From contig NC_051131.1 in NCBI RefSeq assembly GCF_014839805.1, positions 13,752,913-13,816,912 on the forward strand: a stretch of 64,000 nt of DNA, given 5' to 3'. The notes under the pieces were generated by a model. It had not been told where the DNA came from. It saw only the letters and a list, made by a program, of their open reading frames with translations, and made no database searches. Made by a program: the position numbers and the translations under genes. Of the stretch, positions 12,901 to 25,285 are shown piece after piece (position 1 is the stretch's first letter; each line of letters opens with the position of its first letter). This DNA comes from Manduca sexta. Its lineage: Eukaryota > Arthropoda > Insecta > Lepidoptera > Sphingidae.

Positions 12901-15900
12901 CGGCACAACGGCGTCTCCAACCACCACGACCACGAGTACGAGAGCGAGCGTGAGTACATTACTTTAGATAGCCTCGTATGGGATTGCCTCCGTGGCGTAG
13001 TTGTATTGTATGTAACATCGCCCTCAGGTTACGGGTTTGAATCTTGAGTCGAGCAATGATAGTATGTTTTTTTATAATTGGGCCTGATAAGACGATAGGC
13101 TCACTCCGTATCACATGGATCGGAACACACTTAGAGAAAAGTGGGCGCCATTATAAATATTGTAAAGAAGATAATCATTTAACGTGAACCGAAAAGTGTT
13201 CGTTAAATGATGATATGAATGTGTGTGCAGTGGAGGCGCTGCGCAAGTCGGTGTCGGAGGCGAAGGCCCGCGCGGCGCGCGCCGAGGCGGAGGCCGCGCT
13301 GCAGGGCGCCGCCACCGCGCGCCTCGAGGCGCAGCTGCAGCGCCTGCGCGCGCGCCAGGACCACCAGGACGAGCACGAGGAGCTGCTCAAGCAGGAGCGC
13401 CGCCGGCTGCAGCGAGAGGTACCGCACCACGCACACACACACATAAACATATAGGCGGAGGCCGCGCTGCAGGGCGCCGCCACCGCGCGCCTCGAGGCGC
13501 AGCTGCAGCGCCTGCGCGCGCGCCAGGACCACCAGGACGAGCACGAGGAGCTGCTCAAGCAGGAGCGCCGCCGGCTGCAGCGAGAGGTACCGCACCACGC
13601 ACACACACACATAAACATATAGGCGGAGGCCGCGCTGCAGGGCGCCGCCACCGCGCGCCTCGAGGCGCAGCTGCAGCGCCTGCGCGCGCGCCAGGACCAC
13701 CAGGACGAGCACGAGGAGCTGCTCAAGCAGGAGCGCCGCCGGCTGCAGCGAGAGGTACCGCACCACGCACACACACACATAAACATATAGGCGGAGGCCG
13801 CGCTGCAGGGCGCCGCCACCGCGCGCCTCGAGGCGCAGCTGCAGCGCCTGCGCGCGCGCCAGGACCACCAGGACGAGCACGAGGAGCTGCTCAAGCAGGA
13901 GCGCCGCCGGCTGCAGCGAGAGGTACCGCACCACGCACACACACACATAAACATATAGGCGGAGGCCGCGCTGCAGGGCGCCGCCACCGCGCGCCTCGAG
14001 GCGCAGCTGCAGCGCCTGCGCGCGCGCCAGGACCACCAGGACGAGCACGAGGAGCTGCTCAAGCAGGAGCGCCGCCGGCTGCAGCGAGAGGTACCGCACC
14101 ACGCACACACACACATAAACATATAGGCGGAGGCCGCGCTGCAGGGCGCCGCCACCGCGCGCCTCGAGGCGCAGCTGCAGCGCCTGCGCGCGCGCCAGGA
14201 CCACCAGGACGAGCACGAGGAGCTGCTCAAGCAGGAGCGCCGCCGGCTGCAGCGAGAGGTACCGCACCACGCACACACACACATAAACATATAGGCGGAG
14301 GCCGCGCTGCAGGGCGCCGCCACCGCGCGCCTCGAGGCGCAGCTGCAGCGCCTGCGCGCGCGCCAGGACCACCAGGACGAGCACGAGGAGCTGCTCAAGC
14401 AGGAGCGCCGCCGGCTGCAGCGAGAGGTACCGCACCACGCACACACACACATAAACATATAGGCGGAGGCCGCGCTGCAGGGCGCCGCCACCGCGCGCCT
14501 CGAGGCGCAGCTGCAGCGCCTGCGCGCGCGCCAGGACCACCAGGACGAGCACGAGGAGCTGCTCAAGCAGGAGCGCCGCCGGCTGCAGCGAGAGGTACCG
14601 CACCACGCACACACACACATAAACATATAGGCGGAGGCCGCGCTGCAGGGCGCCGCCACCGCGCGCCTCGAGGCGCAGCTGCAGCGCCTGCGCGCGCGCC
14701 AGGACCACCAGGACGAGCACGAGGAGCTGCTCAAGCAGGAGCGCCGCCGGCTGCAGCGAGAGGTACCGCACCACGCACACACACACATAAACATATAGGC
14801 GGAGGCCGCGCTGCAGGGCGCCGCCACCGCGCGCCTCGAGGCGCAGCTGCAGCGCCTGCGCGCGCGCCAGGACCACCAGGACGAGCACGAGGAGCTGCTC
14901 AAGCAGGAGCGCCGCCGGCTGCAGCGAGAGGTACCGCACCACGCACACACACACATAAACATATAGGCGGAGGCCGCGCTGCAGGGCGCCGCCACCGCGC
15001 GCCTCGAGGCGCAGCTGCAGCGCCTGCGCGCGCGCCAGGACCACCAGGACGAGCACGAGGAGCTGCTCAAGCAGGAGCGCCGCCGGCTGCAGCGAGAGGT
15101 ACCGCACCACGCACACACACACATAAACATATAGGCGGAGGCCGCGCTGCAGGGCGCCGCCACCGCGCGCCTCGAGGCGCAGCTGCAGCGCCTGCGCGCG
15201 CGCCAGGACCACCAGGACGAGCACGAGGAGCTGCTCAAGCAGGAGCGCCGCCGGCTGCAGCGAGAGGTACCGCACCACGCACACACACACATAAACATAT
15301 AGGCGGAGGCCGCGCTGCAGGGCGCCGCCACCGCGCGCCTCGAGGCGCAGCTGCAGCGCCTGCGCGCGCGCCAGGACCACCAGGACGAGCACGAGGAGCT
15401 GCTCAAGCAGGAGCGCCGCCGGCTGCAGCGAGAGGTACCGCACCACGCACACACACACATAAACATATAGGCGGAGGCCGCGCTGCAGGGCGCCGCCACC
15501 GCGCGCCTCGAGGCGCAGCTGCAGCGCCTGCGCGCGCGCCAGGACCACCAGGACGAGCACGAGGAGCTGCTCAAGCAGGAGCGCCGCCGGCTGCAGCGAG
15601 AGGTACCGCACCACGCACACACACACATAAACATATAGGCGGAGGCCGCGCTGCAGGGCGCCGCCACCGCGCGCCTCGAGGCGCAGCTGCAGCGCCTGCG
15701 CGCGCGCCAGGACCACCAGGACGAGCACGAGGAGCTGCTCAAGCAGGAGCGCCGCCGGCTGCAGCGAGAGGTACCGCACCACGCACACACACACATAAAC
15801 ATATAGGCGGAGGCCGCGCTGCAGGGCGCCGCCACCGCGCGCCTCGAGGCGCAGCTGCAGCGCCTGCGCGCGCGCCAGGACCACCAGGACGAGCACGAGG

Positions 15901-18900
15901 AGCTGCTCAAGCAGGAGCGCCGCCGGCTGCAGCGAGAGGTACCGCACCACGCACACACACACATAAACATATAGGCGGAGGCCGCGCTGCAGGGCGCCGC
16001 CACCGCGCGCCTCGAGGCGCAGCTGCAGCGCCTGCGCGCGCGCCAGGACCACCAGGACGAGCACGAGGAGCTGCTCAAGCAGGAGCGCCGCCGGCTGCAG
16101 CGAGAGGTACCGCACCACGCACACACACACATAAACATATAGGCGGAGGCCGCGCTGCAGGGCGCCGCCACCGCGCGCCTCGAGGCGCAGCTGCAGCGCC
16201 TGCGCGCGCGCCAGGACCACCAGGACGAGCACGAGGAGCTGCTCAAGCAGGAGCGCCGCCGGCTGCAGCGAGAGGTACCGCACCACGCACACACACACAT
16301 AAACATATAGGCGGAGGCCGCGCTGCAGGGCGCCGCCACCGCGCGCCTCGAGGCGCAGCTGCAGCGCCTGCGCGCGCGCCAGGACCACCAGGACGAGCAC
16401 GAGGAGCTGCTCAAGCAGGAGCGCCGCCGGCTGCAGCGAGAGGTACCGCACCACGCACACACACACATAAACATATAATTGGCCCCTAAAACAACATATT
16501 TTATAACTAAGGCCGGCCCTGGGCTAGCTATATCTTACAATATAGTTGGCATACAAAATCTATACAGGGTGATTCCGTAGTGCGAGGTAAAATACAGACG
16601 AAATGCTACCAGTTTAATTAATTCAAGCAAAATTATGTTTCAAAAGCTTACGACAGTCACCAAAACGATCCACTCGGACAGGTTTTTCGATGTGTAAACC
16701 CTAGACATTATCATATCAGGTACAAACGTCGAATAAACACGACATTAAAAATTCTCAAAAAGTATTTCTTCAAGTTTTTTCACTTTACTTATGAGTTACA
16801 AATCATCCAGCCTTTAAATGATTCAAATATTATAACATCCGGTATATCATATTGGAATAAAAATAATTATTTATAGTATCTTTCTAAAACCTTTCACAAA
16901 ACGATGACATACAACCAACCCAAATGTACTATTGAGTACAAATAAATTTACCACTTTTTCACACCATGTTCGATATTTCCATGAACGATTCAAATAATGG
17001 AGATTATAATATTTTAATAGTTGCCGGACAGCCGTGCGTGCAATCATCGATACTCGATAACGTATCGTGTAATTACACTTGTATATAAGTGCATTTATTG
17101 TAATGCGAACTTGTTATTATCTTTTGTAAATGCAATTATAAACGAATACATATCAATATACTGTCTCGGTGGCGTAGTTGTATTGCATGCGTCATACGGC
17201 AGCGCTCTGAGATCCTGGGTCCGAATCCCGGTGCAGGCAAAGTGATATTTGAGTTTTTCTGCTCAGTATCAGCCCGGAGTCCGAAACTTGAGCCCGATAT
17301 GGCGATAGGCTCGCCCCCTATCACATCATGAAATGAAACACACTTAGCGAAAAGTGGGTGCCCTAGTTGCGCCTCTGCATACCCCTACAAATGCAACTGA
17401 TTTAATCGTCTGTGAAGTTAATTTAGCTGGTTTATCTGATATATGTTGTACCTGATTAGGTAGTGAGCTTAGGGATAATATTATGGTATATGTACCTGCC
17501 TTGATACATCTTCTAGTAGTTAGTCGGTATACACCCAATAAGGCAGCTAACATATTTTTAGCGTTCGTCGAGAAAGCAAACACGCTGGTTGACATATACT
17601 TCACTTAAAAAAACACTTTGTCTCTATAGGCGAAAGAAATCTATATTAAAATACTAAATAAAGAATACTTCACCTATATATCGTACCTATATTTCGCCAC
17701 GGTTTCAAACAAATATACTTCGAATAAAGTTCCCAACTACTACCATATTTGTGGTCAGTATGTATCATCTGTACGAGGTGTTGAGTGTATGTTTGTCACG
17801 TTACAGGAAGTCGTTGACTTCTGGGCTGTGATCAATAACGGTGATAGTTAACGGTACAGTCAACAACGCAAGCTGTGCCCTGTGTTCCGTACAAAGTACA
17901 AACCCTTGTCGTGTGTTATGCGCATCCAGTTGTATATGTGTACCCTACTAATAAGGGCCTTATCTATAAGTTTTAATTAGTGATTAATGTAATCAGTGTT
18001 TAGTCTTTTGTCAGCTATACTTAATCTGCGACCCGCTGAGGAAATGGACGTAGCGCTTGACTTTAAAAATGTTACTAAAAATTAAGAAACTTTTCCCAAT
18101 ATCTCTTTATTAATAATTTAGCCCTATAAGAATAAAATCATTTAGTGTATGTATTGTAAATACTTTTCATTAAAATATTATATTTTATTAACCTATATCC
18201 ACTATGGACATACGTACAGCTTATATAGGAAGAATCTCCGGCCGCAAAGCGACAAAGTGACAAAACAATTATTAAGATTAACACTGATTAATTTTACTGG
18301 TTATTAGTAAGGTGAATGAAAGAGAGTTTACTGGCATCAAAATTATTAGTATTTGATTATTTAGAAAACGAAATTTTCAGTTATTTTTCGATTATATTTT
18401 TCACCCGTTGGTAACATAAAATAAAAATAATGTCCAAGCCCCCTAAAAATAATATTAAAATAATGTTATTTTTTAATTTGTTTTGCTTAAACATTAATAC
18501 TTTATGTGAAATGATGTTTTTATCGTTACATATTAAAAATGAAATCCAATAATTTCTTAACAACTGAAAATGACGCATGTAACCTCTCCGAACTGTAAAT
18601 ATCTGTTTTCGAACCTGACAAAGCATAATCTCATATATAATAATATTATACATTATTGTAAAAAGGTAGATATGCCATTAGAGTGCTCAATCTGAAGTCT
18701 CGGAACTCTCCAAATTGGCATAATTGCATACAGTACGCGCAAGTGACAAATCACTGGCTTATTACAAGATTCTATGTTATATTTTTTTGCAAAATTATAC
18801 ATACATATATATAACATAAATTTATATGTTTTTGTAAAAAAGAAAAACAATAATTTCGTAAAATACATAAAGGAGAAATCATGATTTATTGTTTTAAAGA

Positions 18901-19286
18901 TTTTATCAACATGTAAATTTTCAACCTCATTTTCCCGACATGAGTAAAAATTAACAGAGGACCTTGTAATTGGGAGCCAGCGAAATATTAGCTGTCTTCT
19001 TTATACTGGTTTAAATATCATTCACACAAAACATCAATGTCAACAATTTGTACGTGTGCGTGCGGAATACTTTTTCCATTTGATTCTTGAGGGCATATCT
19101 ATACTTTTTGATATTGCTCATTTTAATATGGGCTTTTGACACTCAAAACACATTGTAACTTATTATCATCTGCAGGCAAGAGAGGCCCTCAACCGAGTCG
19201 AGGAGTTGGAGACTGAGAACAGCCACCTGACGAAGCGGCTCGACAAGCTGAAGAACGCCAAGTCCGCGCTGCTCAAGGACCTGTGA
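9904..19286 (+). CDS. LRRFIP1/2 homologue, 3' part (seven coding exons)
   Basis: This is a leucine-rich repeat flightless-interacting protein homologue, a cytoplasmic coiled-coil adaptor family that binds Flightless-I and modulates signalling and actin-linked transcription. Coding exons: 9904-10030, 11358-11476, 11778-11924, 12177-12425, 12809-12949, 13231-13418 and 19176-19286 (TGA 19284-19286). Family hallmarks are [15 protein letters not shown] in the first exon, [20 protein letters not shown] in the third, and AGEGTLDVRLQKL across the fourth and fifth. The rest is heptad-like coiled coil ending [13 protein letters not shown]...ALLKDL. Intron phases (1, 0, 0, 1, 1, 0) agree at every junction except within 12177-12425, where a one-base frameshift is required. 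The 5' end is missing: the usual N-terminus preceding [15 protein letters not shown] was not found in the window. The last intron (13419-19175) begins inside a 19-copy array. Possible poly(A) signals AATAAA lie at 19521, 19646 and 19737. Confidence 0.9.
10981..11084. mobile_element. small palindromic MITE-like element in an LRRFIP intron
   Basis: The arms acacaagtccgtgtcatt (left, from 10983) and aatgacacggacttttgtgt (right, ending about 11081) are inverted, with further pairing of ttgtgatt against aatcaca inside. It would fold into a long imperfect hairpin and has no coding potential. Confidence 0.65.
11112..11153. repeat. short hairpin
   Basis: Perfect 10-bp inverted repeat: gtgagaccag at 11112-11121 and ctggtctcac at 11144-11153, with a 22-base loop. 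It lies in an LRRFIP intron next to the palindromic element at 10981, and may be part of the same insertion. Confidence 0.6.
12978..13150 (+). mobile_element. tRNA-derived SINE, degenerate copy
   Basis: The head gtggcgtagttgtattg is the A-box region and ggttacgggtttgaatc the B-box region. The body contains acgataggctcactcc, tatcaca and acacacttagagaaaagtgg, in the same order as the SINE at 17159. It sits in the 281-bp LRRFIP intron 12950-13230 and fills over half of it. Confidence 0.8.
13286..16477 (+). repeat. 168-bp tandem array, 19 copies, made of exon end plus splice donor
   Basis: The period is exactly 168 bases (unit starts 13286, 13454, 13622, 13790 and so on; end 16477; 3192/168 = 19.0) and the copies look identical throughout. 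Each unit is 132 bases of LRRFIP exon (44 codons, from [16 protein letters not shown] to RRRLQRE), then the donor gtaccg and 30 more intronic bases with an ACACAC run, ending atatag. Read in the LRRFIP frame, every unit ends in an in-frame TAG unless the 36-base GT...AG segment is removed. Because 168 is divisible by 3, other frames stay open through all copies and give spurious ORFs of over 1000 codons on both strands. Confidence 0.97.
16478..17158. other. LRRFIP last intron, non-coding
   Basis: AT-rich sequence following the array. It contains tacagggtgattcc near 16564, a motif often seen at ends of insect transposons, but no element could be delimited. Confidence 0.4.
17159..17395 (+). mobile_element. 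tRNA-derived SINE, near complete
   Basis: The head has ctcggtggcgtagttgtatt (A box) and cctgggtccgaatcccggtg (B box). It is followed by ctgctcagtatcagcccgga, cgatatggcgataggctcgc, ccctatcacatcatg and acacttagcgaaaagtgggt. The copy at 12978 and the split copy at 58451 share this body. It lies in the last LRRFIP intron on the + strand. Confidence 0.85.
17396..19175. other. LRRFIP last intron, non-coding
   Basis: No exon or recognisable element. The intron ends tcatctgcag before the last exon at 19176. Confidence 0.5.
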
Positions 19287-22200
19287 CCGAATCCCTAGGG
19301 AGCGCTGAGCATGTATCCAGACAAGCGAGGAGTTGACACTTGTGGCTGTTGGTTTGAGATGTTGAGCATTTAAGGTTTAAAAAAAAAAGGATTAATTTTT
19401 TTATTACATATCAGAATGCATTTTAAAATGTATGACTGATATTCTTGTGTTGCCAGTTATGAATTAACATTATTTTCTAATGCATTTTATAATAATTTAC
19501 TATCCGTAAAAAATATTGAAAATAAAATAAGTTGAATGTATTTGAAAGGTCTCAAATCAACGCCAACAAGTGTTATTGTTATGAAACACGAAAAGTACTG
19601 AAATTATTGAGTATTGTCTACGAATGATTTTTGTATTAAATTTATAATAAAAAATGTAATCTACTGTATTACTTGTAGACTATGCGTCTGCGGAGACGAA
19701 GCGGAGACATGGGGGAGCATCCTCGCGCATTGTATTAATAAAATTCTTTATCCTGTTCAAATAAAATCATACGTAAATGGTAATACGTGAATATAATGGT
19801 CTACTATTATGTAAAGATTAGTATTGTGCGGACATGCTGGAGCATCCCTCCGCTCGGTCCGGGTAAACGCTTGCGGAATGTAATCGCATAATTGGTAGTG
19901 TGTTTGTGTAAAGATGCTTGTAAAACCACTGTTATGTCGATGTGTTGACGTCTCTGAGAGGTCGGATTCGTTTATATATTTTGTTGGATGTTTTATAAAG
20001 ATATGTGAGAGCGAACTTTTATGATCGATTCTGGTGAAAATGATGAACTTTGGCGCGTTTTTTTTTAATAATTTTCTTTGAAGAGCATTTTATTTCCCAT
20101 AACCCTTTCATCGACGTTAAAGGGTGATTAAATCATCAAATGTGTAAATAATAAAGCATGTTCTGAATAGTTGAAATTACATTAATTCTCGCACTAACTT
20201 GTGCGGGAAGTTTTATTATTTTGGCGCGCTTCGACGGCCATTTTGTAATATAGTTTTAATGTAGCAGTCATAGATGTATGCTTTGTAACATGGAGTAGAG
20301 TATGGATTCAATGTTTTTCGCAAAATAATTTGCGTAGCGCGTGAATACAAGCCTGGTCAAAATAAATACGATTGATTTCAAATGCCGCTATATTGTATGA
20401 AGATTTTCAATTTGGTCACTACAGCACTGTGCGATAATTGTTTCGCTCTTAGACCCATACACAGGAGGAAAAATATAAGAGCATCTGGAACGTTTCTTGA
20501 CTCCAGTAGATGGCGGTGTTGCAAACTATCTGTAAATTGTTAACTACCTTCGTTATTGGAATATCGATATTTATCCGGGCCGGCTTGTAACCCCGCGCTT
20601 CGTTAAAGCAACTCGTCGTTGCTTCACGGAATAATTTATCGTAAGTATGTAAATCGCTTAACAATGATTTTTTCTTGTATAAACTGTGTATAATTATTTT
20701 TGTTTAAATTCTATCGATTAATTAATAAATAAATATTATTTATTTGTATTATGTTCGTAATTTTCTGTATAGTTTAGCTTGCCGTTTCGCTTCGTTACTA
20801 ATCATTCGGGTGTGATGATTACTTGCCATTGGTATCACAAATTTAGTTAGGCACACTACGCGGGATTGCACTTGGCCGGTCTGAAATTGGTCACGAATAG
20901 CATTACTATTATAAGTCATATAAGGACGAAATTAATAATGATATTGATCAATATCTCCAGATCGATTGCGGAACCACCAATCGTAAACTTTGTTTGTTAT
21001 ATTTTTGGTATTATACTTAACTTCATGCCGGCCAAGTTAAATTGCGCGTATCGTATTGGAACTCGCGAAATCTATAATATTAAATGATTGCTCAAAAAAT
21101 GTGTATAACCCACGTGTATGTGATAGTATATCGCTAATGATCGTCCAGTAGGGTAAGGACACGGTTTTTTGTGGGATCTTGTATTTTTTCTAGTTCGTGT
21201 TTTTTTTTTCATTCGATAGTTACCATGCCTGATTTTATTGTAAGCGCACGATTAATACAAATAAATTTTTAACCATGAATTCCGACATCAGTAAACTTGA
21301 CTAGAAATTCAAAATAATTTAATAGATCTTGCGGACGTCTGTAGGTAACTAGAACGCCATGTATTTAGCTTATGTATAAAAGACAATTTTACAAGGTTTC
21401 AAAGTTAGTTATGATGGTAAAGGTACTTAAGATGGAATGGGGCGATGTAAAAAGGTATAGCGTTAAAAAATTAGGAAAAAATTATTAAAGTGCTATTATG
21501 AAAACGACTCATTGGGTTCAGAGGCGTACTCAAAAATAAATACGGGTGGGTACCCCACGCTTGAAAAACGTCATGTTAATATCAATTACAAGAAATATAA
21601 GCTCATATCCATGACTATCTTTATAAATATATTGCCTTGTGTACTGAGTACGCTTCTAACAATAGTATGATAGTAATAGGAATGTTTTCCGGTAGAGACA
21701 TGACTGTACCTAACTTTGAAATCGTACCGTGTTAGTCAAATCCGCAGTGCCATGGCGCACCAAATTAGCATACAATACGTTATGTGTAGTCGCGGTGAGG
21801 GCTGCGATGTGTGTAAATGTGTATTATATAGAATGCTAATGATGTCTATTCGGATATTTACTTTCAAAGAGGCGGCTTGAGAACATTCTAGTTTTGGTGC
21901 AGTTGGGTTTAAAAGAGAAAAGTTTGTGATGATATTTAAAATACGACAAGCTCAAATGATCTACTGCTCTATTTGTCTAGTAAAATGAATATAAAATAAC
22001 TACGGTTTATTACCCCCTTACTTGTTCCTAAAGCCGTCTCTGTCAGTTAGTATACTTCATTAAAGTTAGAGAATTCAAGAGTTTATCCGTAACCTAATCC
22101 TAAATGTTGATCTTCCGCATTTATTTGCCTTTAACAGATACTATAACCTCTAGACGTACAGTTATAGACAATTTTAAACATAGACAAATGTTCGTAGCTA

Positions 22201-23441
22201 GGTAATGTTAACTGCAATGGTTAGGAATGCTTCCTGTGACGTAGGCGGCGCGCATACTCGCTGAATACTTGAAGCTATTTTCTATTGTCGCGTCACTATC
22301 AATCGAATTAAAATGTTTGGTACACGATTCCGCAAAAGTTAGGACCGGCGTATATATGGCGGAGCGTAGCGCAGAATGTTTTACTGTCAAACTATTATCG
22401 ACATTGTCTTCATTGTAATAATATTAAAAATCAATTAACACAATAATAAATTCGTAACGAGCAAGGAGTTTACTGGTTGTTGCTATACTATGCATATTTC
22501 TAACGCTGTCATTATCTTCCGTACCACCGCTAACGAGACCAAACTGTCGACGGACAGATCTCGACGCGACGTAACATCTTAAGTCAGCCTATTGTAAGTA
22601 GATTCTATGTTGTAAGTATGATGTATGTATTTTGGTGCTGCATTACTAATTTATTTGTTTTGTTTCATATATAGCGATGACCAACACCATTTATATGAAG
22701 CGAAAACACTTATTAATATTGTGTACATTTGGATAATTTGAATAAATTTCGCTCTGAAGTGTTGTTTTATTGTTTCGATGACATATTATTTCTAATACCT
22801 GAAATAAATTATTTAAGTAGGTAGGTTTGTTGAATGAAATATGTCACAAATATGGGACCAGAAATATACATCATAATAAAATTATAATGGTATGGTACAT
22901 TTAGGGCCAAGCCACGAAGCCCCTCGCGGCAGTGTTCGTATGATAGTGTAAACGCGTAACGCGGCCGTGTCATGTTGTCTTCGAGAAATGTGCGTGGAAT
23001 GGTATTCTGTAAGCCAAATTTCTATAGTCCTAAACATGATGCGTTGTGTTACGTGCTTGTTACGCACTGTTAAAATAACGTGCGGGATAGAGAATAAGGC
23101 CCCTGCTCTGATGACTGAGCGAGACAGACATACGGGGGAATGGGAAGAGCGCTGTGCCAACCCAGAACCACTCATCCCGAGTCTCTGATTTGACCACAGG
23201 TAGAAACACACAGAGTGCACGTACGCTACGTATGAGATGCAAAATGAGAAAGTTGGTGAAACTTACACTTGTCCCACGTAGGCTGCATACAGACCCCTCG
23301 TAATTTCTCAGGAGCGCTAGTGTAAATTCTAAAGACACACAGGTCACACACGCATACCTTTCCATCTAACTCTTCCCATCCGATGGGTTTAACGTTACGT
23401 GTGACAGCAATGCTAAATATGTTTGTATAAATTCAGTCATA
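19287..23441. other. LRRFIP 3' UTR and convergent intergenic space
   Basis: The near part (to about 19750) is probably 3' UTR, with AATAAA at 19521-19526, 19646-19651 and 19737-19742. Beyond that I see no exon. The segment 22880-23400 is less AT-rich and has overlapping open frames on both strands, but nothing recognisable. Confidence 0.5.
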
Positions 23442-23744
23442 TCTTCACTACATAGTATAAAACAAAGTCGCTTTCTCTGTCCCTATGTATGCTTAAATCT
23501 TTAAAACTACGCAACGGATTTTGATGCGGTTTTTTTTTAATAGATAGAGTGATTCAAGAGGATTGTTTATATGTATAATAATAACATATAACATCCATTA
23601 AATAGTGGAGAAATACTGTTATTTTGTTATGTTATACCCGTGCGAAGAGCGGGCCGCTATGTTTTTATACACAACGTTCACAATTTTTCTGTAGTGTATT
23701 TAGTATCAGTATAGCACCCGTGTGAAGCCGGGGCTGGTCGCTAG
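23442..23744 (+). mobile_element. short non-autonomous Helitron-like element
   Basis: It begins TC (tcttcactacatagtata), carries the body motif aaaactacgcaacggatttt, and ends cacccgtgtgaagccgggg followed by ctggtcgCTAG and a T. The 3' end has a small hairpin (cccg pairing with cggg) about 11 bases before the CTAG terminus, as in Helitrons. The length is about 300 bp, with no coding capacity. Confidence 0.75.
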
Positions 23745-24944
23745 TTTCATATAAATTCAAGTCTAGATGTCAATGCTGTGCATACATGGGTTACGCGTGC
23801 CCAGTTTATTTCTATCTTTACTTTAGTAGTAAGTATCCACGACGTGCGACATAGATATTACGGCGTCTTTTAATATATGGTTTCAAAATACAAACAAATA
23901 AACGTTCTATCAAATTTATTCTATTTGAATGGTAGGTAAAAAAAAACAAAATGCATATTTACAGTGAATCTTAAAAAAAACAGAGTAACTAGCTATGAAA
24001 ACAAATACGGTATTGAAGTAAACCCGACATTCGACAAAAATGTTAGATTTAAATATTGGTTTTTGAAATGTCGAGTGACTTCGGCATAATCAAAATAATT
24101 TCTTTAATATTATCTAATACTTAATTTGAGAGAGTCAAGCCCAAAGAGATGATACAACTTTCACTATAATTATAAAAAAAATACGTATGAGGTTATCGCA
24201 CAGTGCTATTTTTTGACGCGATAGAGTCGCACGACCAGATTTAGTGTACGCAGAGAAAAATGTTTCAAAATGAATACGGTCGTAAATCGCAATGCGGTAC
24301 AGATACAAAACTAATCAATACGCGCTTCCTCAGTACATTCCTCGTATGATGCACTGCACGCTCTAGACGCAAGTTATAATAATGAATACGGAGAATAAAC
24401 ACACTCCTGCAGCACGTTATGCGCATCGAGAAACAATATTAACACTACTGTATCATTACAAAAATCCTCTTATGCTTAGCTCTTACACTTATTTACAAAA
24501 TTACACAGAAAAAATCTTTGCAAAGGATAGGCGGTCATATAAATGAACTCTGTTTGCATCGATTATATGCGGCTGCACTCCAACCATGCAAATGTACGCG
24601 TATCTTCTAGCCTCTACGCGCAAAAATACGCTGAATATGATGTCGCCCAATTCTTTGAACAATACGGTACGCGGACGGCACAGTTCAGAAATAATGAAAT
24701 AGGACATCCAAACACAAGTGCAAATCTCTTTTTATGATTGGAAACATTATTAAACAAGTTGAAAACAAATCATATAATATCTTTTTTTATTAAAAAAAAC
24801 TTCCAGAGAGCCTAGAGGCTTGAATTTTAGAATGAAAAAGTAAAGGATGCCGCTTGGTGAAATGATAAAACTTGGAAAAAATCCACAAAGAGAAACATAA
24901 TTTTAGTGTGGCCTATATCAAATGATTATTATACACATCATAGT
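23745..24944. other. convergent intergenic space, non-coding
   Basis: No exon or element recognised. Part may belong to the 3' UTR of MED19, which is transcribed leftward from 26281. Confidence 0.4.
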
Positions 24945-25285
24945 GTTTGTCTATTTCAAAACCATTTATACAATTAACTGATAATGCTCTGATAGTCTAT
25001 CCCAAAACCATGCATCCCGTATAACTGATGCTGGTGTGACTGTCTATTGTAAAAACATTCATAAACTTAGATAATAATGGTGTGATTGCCTGTTTCGAAA
25101 CCATCCATCCCACTGTTGGCGTTGTTCTCTATTGCAAAACCGTTCATTCATATACTGTAGTGGTTTAGTCTAGTGATAAACCACTCATTCCATTACACCA
25201 GAGGGGGTAATTCTATATAAAAACAATATTCATTCCATCTCATCAGAGTACGTTTTTTTGTAAAACCATCCATCCAATGAACATC
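24945..25285. repeat. diverged minisatellite, unit about 41-47 bp, about eight copies
   Basis: The motif aaaaccatccatccca and variants recurs at about 24958, 25003, 25050, 25097, 25135, 25176, 25220 and 25261. The copies are separated by AT-rich text with gtctattgtaaaa-like pieces. They differ from one another at many positions, so this is an old array. It lies 1 kb beyond the MED19 stop codon. Confidence 0.7.

Noticed and set aside
13175..16489. Open frames of more than 1080 codons on both strands
   Set aside because: They arise because the 168-bp repeat length is divisible by three and the unit lacks stops in those frames. Only the frame of exon 13231-13418 matches the LRRFIP family.
22882..23365. 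Overlapping 100-codon frames on both strands in a GC-richer patch
   Set aside because: No motif, splice context or family resemblance. Base composition alone explains the open frames.
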